NCBI GenBank assembly: GCA_002719615.1
Contig: PBHZ01000028.1
Span: 1 to 20,124, forward strand
Source of the DNA: Methanobacteriota archaeon
GTDB lineage: Archaea; Thermoplasmatota; Poseidoniia; Poseidoniales; Thalassarchaeaceae
Reading direction: 5' to 3'
Length of the DNA: 20,124 nucleotides
The position numbers and the translations under genes are program-made. Every line of letters starts with the position of its first letter. Positions within the stretch are counted from its first letter, which is position 1. Shown one piece after another: positions 8,902-15,046 of this stretch. The notes below the pieces were generated by a model, which saw only the letters and a program-made list of their open reading frames with translations, was not told the DNA's origin and did not search any database.

Positions 8902-10728
8902 ATGGCACAACAAGACACATTTTATGATAGAATAAGAAGACTATTCTCAACAGGCGTTGTAGTAAGAAACGTTGGTGGCAAGAAACTAAAAGTAGTTGAT
9001 ACAGATGAAATACAAGCTGGATCAAAAACATTAATGGATAGATACCAGCGGCTTCATTCTAGTCAGCATGGTCACGGATCATACCACGGTTATAGTGGAG
9101 AATTAGCAAAAGCACAAAGAATGGCATTGTTTAGAGACTATGAGGCAATGGATGATGATCCGATAATATCTTCTGCATTGGATGTATATGCTGATGAGTC
9201 TACTATGAAGTCAGAATATGGAAATGTTTTAGAAATTAAAGCAAATAATCCGCAGATACACGAAATACTTCATAATTTATTTTACGATATATTAAATATA
9301 GAATTTAATTTATGGCCGTGGATTCGTAATATGTGTAAGTACGGTGATTTCTTTTTAAACTTAGACATAAAAGAAAAATTTGGAATTATAAATGTTCAGC
9401 CATTGTCTACGTATGATGTGTCAAGAGTTGAAGACTTCGATCCTGATAATCCTTACGATGTAAAATTTGTATTGGATGCAACAGATCCAAGAAATATGCC
9501 GCAGAACGCAAGTCGAAATGAATTACAAAATTTCCAAATAGCGCATTTTAGGTTACTATCAGATTCTAATTACATACCTTACGGAAAATCAATGATAGAA
9601 GGTGGAAGAAGAGTTTGGAAGCAATTAAGTCTTATGGAAGATGCTATGTTAATTCATAGAATCATGCGTGCACCAGAAAAAAGAATTTTTAAAATAGACA
9701 TTGGTAATTTACCTCCTAACGAAGTTGATACATACATGAAAAGAATTATCGATAAGTCTAAAAAAGCACCTGTTGTTGATGAGAAATCAGGTGACTATAA
9801 TTTAAAATATAATATGCAAAACTTAACAGAAGACTTTTATCTTCCAGTCCGCGGTGGTGATAGTGGAACATCAATTGAGTCACTCCCTGGATTAACATAT
9901 GAGGCAACTGAAGACATCGAATATTTAAAAAATAAAATGTTGTCTGCTTTAAAAATACCTAAAGCATTCTTAGGATTTGAAGAAAATGTTGGAAGCAAAG
10001 CAACACTAGCTGCAGAAGATGTTAGGTTTGCAAGAACAATTGAAAGAATACAGAGAATTGTAATTAGTGAGTTGACAAAAATAGCAGTTGTCCATTTATA
10101 TTCTCAAGGATACACAGACTCAGCTTTAGTTGATTTTGACTTGATACTTACTAGTCCTTCTACAATATACGAGCAAGAAAGATTAGACCTTTGGGAAAAG
10201 AAAAATTCTATAGCTAGAGATATGAAAGAACAATCACTCGTATCACAACAGTGGATATATGATAATATTTTTAATTTTACAGATGCAGATACTAAGAAGA
10301 TAGGCAAAGAAGTTATAGAAGACTTTAAACAAAAATTTAGACATTCACAGATTGAAATGGAAGGTAATGATCCTGTTCAATCAAAACAGACAGTTGGCAC
10401 GCCTTACGATCTTGCAACTGCAGGTGATGACGCTAGCGGAGCAGAAGATAGTGATTCAGCTGCCGGCTCAATGTTTGGTGAAGATGAAACAATAGCATCA
10501 AAAGAAGACAGAGAGACTCTTGGTGTAAGAGATGCATTAGGAAAACATGACTATAAGCATGCAATGAAAAGAGATGATAATCCGACAAAGCATACTTTTA
10601 GAAAGAGTCCGCTTGCGCTATCACACTATGATGCTTTTAAAAAGAATTTAACAAATAAAGAGACAAAAATATTAAAAGAAATTGAAGATATAGATGACAC
10701 AATAAACGGAACTAAGAATAAAACTTAA
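8902..10728 (+). CDS. 20: Portal vertex protein (T4 gp20-like)
   Basis: This 608-aa protein is the dodecameric portal at the unique head vertex. It is the channel for DNA, the nucleus for prohead assembly and the docking site for gp17 and the neck. Typical gp20 stretches are visible: EAMDDDPIISSALDVYADES (81-100), VQPLSTYDVSRVEDFDPDNP (165-183), HRIMRAPEKRIFKIDIGNLP (252-271), FYLPVRGG (312-319) and KIPKAFLGFEE (351-361). The last about 110 residues are acidic and low-complexity, then basic, as in marine T4-type portals. The ribosome binding site is weak and the gene probably depends on coupling from gp17. Confidence 0.96.
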   Translation: MAQQDTFYDRIRRLFSTGVVVRNVGGKKLKVVDTDEIQAGSKTLMDRYQRLHSSQHGHGSYHGYSGELAKAQRMALFRDYEAMDDDPIISSALDVYADESTMKSEYGNVLEIKANNPQIHEILHNLFYDILNIEFNLWPWIRNMCKYGDFFLNLDIKEKFGIINVQPLSTYDVSRVEDFDPDNPYDVKFVLDATDPRNMPQNASRNELQNFQIAHFRLLSDSNYIPYGKSMIEGGRRVWKQLSLMEDAMLIHRIMRAPEKRIFKIDIGNLPPNEVDTYMKRIIDKSKKAPVVDEKSGDYNLKYNMQNLTEDFYLPVRGGDSGTSIESLPGLTYEATEDIEYLKNKMLSALKIPKAFLGFEENVGSKATLAAEDVRFARTIERIQRIVISELTKIAVVHLYSQGYTDSALVDFDLILTSPSTIYEQERLDLWEKKNSIARDMKEQSLVSQQWIYDNIFNFTDADTKKIGKEVIEDFKQKFRHSQIEMEGNDPVQSKQTVGTPYDLATAGDDASGAEDSDSAAGSMFGEDETIASKEDRETLGVRDALGKHDYKHAMKRDDNPTKHTFRKSPLALSHYDAFKKNLTNKETKILKEIEDIDDTINGTKNKT

Positions 10729-10778
10729 TTTCTGTATATTTATTTATGAACTCATTATATGCTTAGCTAAGGGTAATT

Positions 10779-11618
10779 ATGAAACATTCGAAATACAAAA
10801 ATAGTGGTTTATTATTTGAACTGCTGACAAGACAAATAACTGTAGACGCGCTCAATAATAAGCCAAATTCAAAGGCAACGGCGCTTATTAAAAAGCATTT
10901 TAATAAAAATTCTCAGCTATTTAAAGAAGCACAAATTTTTACAATATTACAACAGACAAAGATTGTTAATCAAGAAAAAGCAAAGCACTTAATTGAGACA
11001 ACAATAAAATCATATAACAAGTCAATAAATCAAAAAGTTTTAAGAAAAGAAAAATTTAATTTAATAAAATCTATAAAAGAAAGTTTTGTTATTTCTGATT
11101 TTTTTAAGTCAAGAGTTCCAAATTATAAATTATTAGCTTCTATATACAATGTAATATCTGAAGATTACACAAATCCTGTAAGATCTTCAAAAAGCTATTA
11201 TACAGTTTTAGAGCATATTTCTTCAAAAGTTGTTAAAAAAGAAGATGCTGTTTTATCTGAATTGAAAAAACAAAATAAAGATTTAAGAACACTTGCATAT
11301 ACAATACTTGTAGAAAAATTTAATAAGAAATATAAATCGCTATCAAAAGAACAAAAAGCTGTTTTAAGAGAATATATAAACAGCGTTTCAAATACGACAG
11401 CACTCAAAGATTATTTGCAATCACAATTTAAAAGTGTTTTATTAGAGCTTAAAAAGACATACAATGATATTGATAATAAGATAATGAAAATAAAAATTAC
11501 AGAGTGTGTTAAACTTTTAAGTGAAACAAAAATTGCAACACCAACTAATGCACACGTTTTAAAATTAATGCGATTTCACCAACTATTATCTGAGATAAAG
11601 AAAGCTAATGTCAAATAA
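10779..11618 (+). CDS. Lysine-rich helical protein, head-assembly neighbourhood
   Basis: This 279-aa protein is very lysine-rich and predicted mostly helical. Its N-terminus is KYKNSGLLFELLTRQITVDAL, a pattern I recall from unannotated genes next to portal and protease genes in other marine T4-type phages. It sits between gp20 and gp21, where T4 has the small prohead core genes 67 and 68, but it is much larger and not acidic. A 50-base gap precedes it, and an AAGGG ribosome binding site marks the start. Its last 11 bases overlap the next gene. A role in the prohead core or at the portal is inferred from position only. Confidence 0.75.
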   Translation: MKHSKYKNSGLLFELLTRQITVDALNNKPNSKATALIKKHFNKNSQLFKEAQIFTILQQTKIVNQEKAKHLIETTIKSYNKSINQKVLRKEKFNLIKSIKESFVISDFFKSRVPNYKLLASIYNVISEDYTNPVRSSKSYYTVLEHISSKVVKKEDAVLSELKKQNKDLRTLAYTILVEKFNKKYKSLSKEQKAVLREYINSVSNTTALKDYLQSQFKSVLLELKKTYNDIDNKIMKIKITECVKLLSETKIATPTNAHVLKLMRFHQLLSEIKKANVK

Positions 11619-12039
11619 GTATAAAACACTAGCAGAATTTATCAAAGAGCTGATAAGGAAAGAAATAGCAGAAGCCAGTGTTACAGGTAATATTGACGGA
11701 GGAGCTGGACCACCAAAAACACCTTATGCATTTAGAAATCCAAAAGATGATGATAAAGATGACGATGATCTAAAACTTTCTAAGGGTATGGAAATTGCAG
11801 AAAATTATCATCAATGGAAGACTGATGACACTATGTCGACAAAGCAAAAGCTAGGTCACTCTATGAGAGAGATAAGAGATAGAATGACTGAGATAGAAAA
11901 GCTTGTTAAGTACCATTCTAAATTAAAAAAAGAAATGAAATTTGAGTCCAATAATTATTGGAAAAACACAACAAAGGCACTGAATAAGATTTCAGAAAAA
12001 TTAGTTAGACTTTCAACAAAAATCAAGGATTTAATATAA
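11608..12039 (+). CDS. Possible prohead core or internal head protein
   Basis: I do not recognise the family of this 143-aa protein. The N-terminus is KYKTLAEFIKE (4-14), which resembles the capsid-targeting peptide of T4 internal protein III (MKTYQEFIAE as I recall it) at six of ten positions and ends in I-K-E, a prohead-protease cut pattern. A Gly/Pro-rich stretch (GAGPPKTPYAF, 32-42), an acidic patch (DDDKDDDD) and a helical C-terminus (about 78-143) follow. It overlaps the upstream gene by 11 bases and the protease gene by one base (TAATG), so translation is tightly coupled. By position it is a candidate core protein. Confidence 0.75.
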   Translation: MSNKYKTLAEFIKELIRKEIAEASVTGNIDGGAGPPKTPYAFRNPKDDDKDDDDLKLSKGMEIAENYHQWKTDDTMSTKQKLGHSMREIRDRMTEIEKLVKYHSKLKKEMKFESNNYWKNTTKALNKISEKLVRLSTKIKDLI

Positions 12040-12635
12040 TGGAAAGAACTTTATTAGTTGACACTATCCCTTTTGATGTGTCTAGAGAAAAAATAAATGA
12101 GTCCATAAGCAACAATGGTGGAAGGCTAGTTGTGAGTGGTGTTTTGCAAAGAGCAGAATCTAAAAACCAAAATGGAAGAGTTTATCCAAAAGAAGTATTA
12201 GTTCGTGAAGCTAAAAAGTACGCGCAAGAATTTATAAAAGAAAGAAGAGCAATGGGTGAATTAGATCATCCAGATTCTTCTGTCGTCAATTTACAAAATG
12301 TTTCTCATAATATATTAGAAATGAGTTGGAAAGGAAATGACCTAGTTGGCACAGTTGAAGTACTATCAACACCAGCAGGTAACATATTAAGAGAACTATT
12401 TAAAAGTGGAATTAAATTAGGTATTAGCTCTAGAGGCTTAGGTTCTATTAAGAACGAAGTACAAGGTGATGAAGTACAAGATGATTTTGAGTTAATAGGC
12501 TTTGATTTTGTTAGTAACCCATCAACACATGGCGCTTTTCTTAGACCAGTAAATGAATCAGTTGATAAATCACAAAAATTAAACAAGTGGGCAGGTGTTG
12601 AAAAAGCCATAAGAAATATTTTAACAGGAGAGTAA
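12039..12635 (+). CDS. 21: Prohead core protease (T4 gp21-like)
   Basis: This 198-aa maturation serine protease trims scaffold, internal proteins and major capsid protein inside the prohead. The signature GELDHPD holds the candidate catalytic H77, and GISSRGLGS holds the candidate nucleophile (S130 or S131). FDFVSNPS around D156 is the conserved segment after the active-site strands. Size is close to T4 gp21 (212 aa). The start shares one base with the upstream stop (TAATG) and has an AAGGAT-like ribosome binding site. The preferred cut pattern of the T4 enzyme is (L/I)-x-E, which appears near the N-termini of several neighbours and at E63 of the capsid protein. Confidence 0.95.
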   Translation: MERTLLVDTIPFDVSREKINESISNNGGRLVVSGVLQRAESKNQNGRVYPKEVLVREAKKYAQEFIKERRAMGELDHPDSSVVNLQNVSHNILEMSWKGNDLVGTVEVLSTPAGNILRELFKSGIKLGISSRGLGSIKNEVQGDEVQDDFELIGFDFVSNPSTHGAFLRPVNESVDKSQKLNKWAGVEKAIRNILTGE

Positions 12636-12637
12636 TA

Positions 12638-13357
12638 ATGGCAAAATTAAAAGATTTATTTAAAGAAGAGATAGGTGGAGTTATTTCACGTAACCCATTT
12701 GAAAATTTAGATATGACTTCTAAAAATCAAGATCTTACAAATATCGTAAGTAAGATTATGAATAAAAAACAGCAGAACTTAATGACAAAAGAAGAGTTGT
12801 CTTCTGCAGTTAGTAATTACGGATCTTATGGAAACTCAATATACGGAAAGCACAATATAGCAGAAATTGCAAAAACATTTGTAAAAATAGCAGAGGCATC
12901 TCAAAAGCATGTTGTAGATGAGACTGCTGACTGGTTTGATAAAGTCACAGTTCAAAGAAATATGAAAGACTTAAAATCTCATGCAGGCCAATTTAATAAA
13001 ATAGCAACAGAAGCAAAAGCATTGCAAGATAGGATGTCTGCTTTGTACGAAGATATGGGTAATATCTTAAACAGATATTTTGAAATTAAAGAACTCAATG
13101 AGTCTAAACTAAAGGAATTTAAAATGATTAAATTAAAAGATATGTTAAATGAAGATAGAACTCCAGACGCATTAAGAAAAGTAAAAATGAACGCTAAAGA
13201 AATTAGTCAAGGTGCTAAGGCATTAGTAAAAGCTGCAAATCAAAACAGCGATAAAGATATGATGGATGAAGTATTAGGTATTATATACTTTGCAGAAGAA
13301 ATTAAAAAGATCATGAAAGATAAAAAGTCATATCAGCAACCTACACAAAATAGATAA
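12638..13357 (+). CDS. Helical head-block protein with internal start signal
   Basis: This 239-aa protein is not recognised. It is mostly helical, with likely coiled coil at about 100-160. It begins MAKLKDLFKEE, and an echo of that start, MIKLKDMLNED, appears at residues 163-173. The second copy is preceded in the DNA by AAAGGAATTTAAA, a good ribosome binding site. The gene therefore looks like two related-start proteins joined in one frame, or one gene with a nested product. It has a good AGGAGAG ribosome binding site and lies two bases after the protease gene. A prohead core or internal protein role is a fair guess. Confidence 0.75.
   Translation: MAKLKDLFKEEIGGVISRNPFENLDMTSKNQDLTNIVSKIMNKKQQNLMTKEELSSAVSNYGSYGNSIYGKHNIAEIAKTFVKIAEASQKHVVDETADWFDKVTVQRNMKDLKSHAGQFNKIATEAKALQDRMSALYEDMGNILNRYFEIKELNESKLKEFKMIKLKDMLNEDRTPDALRKVKMNAKEISQGAKALVKAANQNSDKDMMDEVLGIIYFAEEIKKIMKDKKSYQQPTQNR
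13124..13357 (+). CDS. Possible nested 77-aa product
   Basis: The in-frame ATG at codon 163 of the 239-aa gene follows an AAAGGAA sequence with about eight bases of spacing. It would give a 77-aa helical protein starting MIKLKDMLNE, matching the start style of the full-length protein and of other genes here. This rests only on the ribosome binding site and the repeated start peptide. Confidence 0.35.
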   Translation: MIKLKDMLNEDRTPDALRKVKMNAKEISQGAKALVKAANQNSDKDMMDEVLGIIYFAEEIKKIMKDKKSYQQPTQNR

Positions 13358-13372
13358 ATTAAGGAATACACG

Positions 13373-13600
13373 ATGTTGCTTAAAGAATACCATAGAAAAT
13401 TAAAAGAATCAACTGATACATTTGACTATAATGAAATGCATATTGATTCTATGAGAAGCGAGCTTGAAGGATATGCAAAAGATTGGTTGAAACGAGATTT
13501 TATGGAAGAAAAAGATGCGTATAAAATTTTAAAAAAGTATGATAAGTTATTAGCAGTATTATTAAAAAAATGTGATAAAGATTTATCACGTCTAGGTTAA
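13373..13600 (+). CDS. Small charged helical protein, function unknown
   Basis: This 75-aa protein starts MLLKEYHRKLKES and appears helical throughout, with mixed charge and many lysines. An AAGGAA ribosome binding site lies upstream. It sits between the 239-aa gene and bS21, in the interval where T4-type phages keep prohead core genes. Its size is close to that of T4 gp67 (80 aa), but the strongly acidic tail of gp67 is absent, so I do not assign it. Confidence 0.7.
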   Translation: MLLKEYHRKLKESTDTFDYNEMHIDSMRSELEGYAKDWLKRDFMEEKDAYKILKKYDKLLAVLLKKCDKDLSRLG

Positions 13601-13609
13601 GAGGACCAA

Positions 13610-13807
13610 ATGTCTATATATGTAAAGGTTAAAGATAATAAGTTCGAATTCGCTTTAAAGAAATTCAAAAAGAAAGTTAAAGAATCAGGTATCTTACACG
13701 AGATACAACAAAGACAGTTTTATGAAAAACCTTCAGCTATAAAACGTGATAAAAACGCGAAAGCAAGGCTTCGTGCACAAATACGTTCAAAAAAAGCTGA
13801 ACTTTAA
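13610..13807 (+). CDS. rpsU: Ribosomal protein bS21 homologue
   Basis: This 65-aa protein matches bacterial bS21 along its length: a VKVKDN..F..ALKKFKKKVKESGIL beginning, then EIQQRQFYEKPSAIKR (31-46) and a basic C-terminal helix. bS21 sits on the 30S platform next to the 3' end of 16S rRNA and affects how mRNA leaders are engaged during initiation. Phage copies of bS21, including ones in Pelagibacter phages, have been described, so presence is known; here it is embedded in the head-assembly genes between protease and scaffold. A GAGGA ribosome binding site precedes the ATG. All basic and aromatic signature positions look intact, so a functional protein that could enter host ribosomes is likely. 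Confidence 0.9.
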   Translation: MSIYVKVKDNKFEFALKKFKKKVKESGILHEIQQRQFYEKPSAIKRDKNAKARLRAQIRSKKAEL

Positions 13808-13826
13808 TTTTTTTATACAATACTTA

Positions 13827-13840
13827 TATAAAAATATAAT
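13827..13840 (+). promoter_or_regulatory. Possible late promoter before gp22
   Basis: TATAAAAA (13827-13834) matches the T4 late promoter consensus TATAAATA at seven of eight bases, and TATAAT follows at 13835-13840. It lies in the 119-base gap ahead of the most highly expressed genes. A/T richness makes chance matches likely. Confidence 0.3.
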
Positions 13841-13841
13841 G

Positions 13842-13902
13842 CACCTACGTTCGTTAGGTGTTCCCGAATAATCGAATCTGATTATAGTTCCAAATAACTA
13901 TA
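13842..13902 (+). promoter_or_regulatory. Two hairpins in the gp22 leader
   Basis: A perfect 6-bp stem CACCTA/TAGGTG (13842-13847 with 13855-13860, 7-base loop) is followed by a 7-bp stem TATAGTT/AACTATA (13883-13889 with 13896-13902, loop CCAAAT). Neither is followed by a T run, so they are not intrinsic terminators. They may stabilise the mRNA or shape translation of gp22. Confidence 0.4.
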
Positions 13903-13913
13903 TAACTCTCTTA

Positions 13914-13920
13914 GAGGAGA
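13914..13920 (+). promoter_or_regulatory. Strong ribosome binding site of gp22
   Basis: GAGGAGA lies six bases before the ATG at 13927, just after the second leader hairpin. It is among the strongest ribosome binding sites in the window, in keeping with the need for large amounts of scaffold. Confidence 0.7.
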
Positions 13921-13926
13921 ATCCGA

Positions 13927-15033
13927 ATGGATAAATTATTAAAAGAAGCGATTGCTGACGCAAAAGCAGTACGTGAGACTGCATTAGCAAACGCTAAAAT
14001 AGCCCTCGAAGAGGCCTTTACTCCACATCTGAAATCAATGCTTTCTAGAAAGCTTCAAGCTGAAATGGAAAGCGAAGATGAGGATTCACATGATGAAGGG
14101 TATCATGGCGAAGATGAAGAGCTAGAAGAAGAAATGGACTCATCCGAAATCGGTGCTTCTGATAATAAAGAACCTGAGCCTGAAGCTGCTGAAGCAGACG
14201 CTCAAGGTCCTGAAGACGAAGGCGCTCCAGTAGAAGCTGGAATGGAAGACGAAGACATGGAAGAAACCGAACAGCCTATGGGTGAAAACCAAGAAATGGG
14301 CACGGAAGATGAAGAAATGGAAGACGCTCCTGATCAACCTATGGGCGAAAACATGAACGACGAAATGGAAGACGAAGACATGGAAGAAGAATATGCCAAT
14401 AGTGAAGATGAAGATCTAGAAGAAGTTCTTAGACAGCTAGAAGCTGAAATGTCTGATGAAGATGAAGAAGCACCAGCTGAAGAAATGGACGACGAAGAAG
14501 ACGAAGTGCCTGCTGAAGCTATGCATGACGAAATGGAAGACGAAGACATGGAAGCACCTATGCATGACGAAGAAGAAGTAGATCTTGATGAAATCATTAA
14601 AGCACTTTCTGAAGAAGAAGCTCATGATGAAGACGAAGTTAAGGAAGAAGAAGCTCATGATGAAGAAGACAGTGTTGAAGAACAACTTGAAGAGTATAAG
14701 CAAACAGTTCAGTACTTAAAAGATAAACTTTCCGAAGTTAATCTTCTTAATGCTAAGTTGCTTTACACTAACAAGTTATTCAGAAGCAGAAACGTATCTG
14801 AAGCTCAAAAAATGAAAGTTATCGAACAGTTTGACAGAACTACTTCTGTACGTGAAGTTAAACTTGTTTATAGCACATTTGCAGAGTCAATGAAGCGTAA
14901 GCCTGTTAACGAATCAGCTCGTAGAAAGAGTCAAGCTTCTAAGCCAATAACTTCTACTCAGTCAAAGAAACCAATCATCGGTGAAAGTACGGACTTCAAA
15001 AGCCGTATGAAGAAATTAGCTAACATTATTTAA
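13927..15033 (+). CDS. 22: Prohead scaffold/core protein (T4 gp22-like)
   Basis: This 368-aa protein forms the assembly core around which gp23 polymerises and is later degraded by gp21. It has three parts. Residues 1-45 are a helix starting MDKLLKEAIADAKAV. Residues 46-255 are an extremely acidic Glu/Asp/Met region with internal repeats (MEDEDME at 106, 147 and 203; QPMGEN at 117 and 137; EEAHDE at 230 and 241). Residues 256-368 are the conserved gp22-type end, LNAKLLYTNKLFRSR and SEAQKMKVIEQFDR, then a basic tail. T4 gp22 is 269 aa; the extra length lies in the acidic repeats. Codon choice is less A/T-ending than in neighbours, as in the following capsid gene. Confidence 0.92.
   Translation: MDKLLKEAIADAKAVRETALANAKIALEEAFTPHLKSMLSRKLQAEMESEDEDSHDEGYHGEDEELEEEMDSSEIGASDNKEPEPEAAEADAQGPEDEGAPVEAGMEDEDMEETEQPMGENQEMGTEDEEMEDAPDQPMGENMNDEMEDEDMEEEYANSEDEDLEEVLRQLEAEMSDEDEEAPAEEMDDEEDEVPAEAMHDEMEDEDMEAPMHDEEEVDLDEIIKALSEEEAHDEDEVKEEEAHDEEDSVEEQLEEYKQTVQYLKDKLSEVNLLNAKLLYTNKLFRSRNVSEAQKMKVIEQFDRTTSVREVKLVYSTFAESMKRKPVNESARRKSQASKPITSTQSKKPIIGESTDFKSRMKKLANII
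14242..14554 (+). repeat. Short direct repeats in the gp22 acidic region
   Basis: ATGGAAGACGAAGACATGGA occurs exactly at 14242, 14365 and 14533, encoding MEDEDME each time. Related GAA/GAC-rich units fill the space between. Such repeats can expand or contract by slippage or recombination, which would explain the long acidic region. Confidence 0.8.
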
Positions 15034-15046
15034 TTGGAGAAACCTA

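Noticed and set aside
10737..10748. TATTTATT and TATTTATG in the gap before the 279-aa gene, reverse complements of late-promoter-like AATAAATA and CATAAATA
   Set aside because: They would drive antisense transcription with no gene to serve. Such AT octamers are expected by chance in this DNA.
13842..13910. tRNA-like hairpins in the gp22 leader
   Set aside because: There is no acceptor stem pairing, no proper anticodon arm and no GGTTCGAATCC-type T arm.
14140..14703. Three overlapping long open frames on the minus strand across gp22
   Set aside because: They are mirror images of the GAA/GAC repeat region; the products are Ser- or Phe-rich low complexity with no ribosome binding sites.
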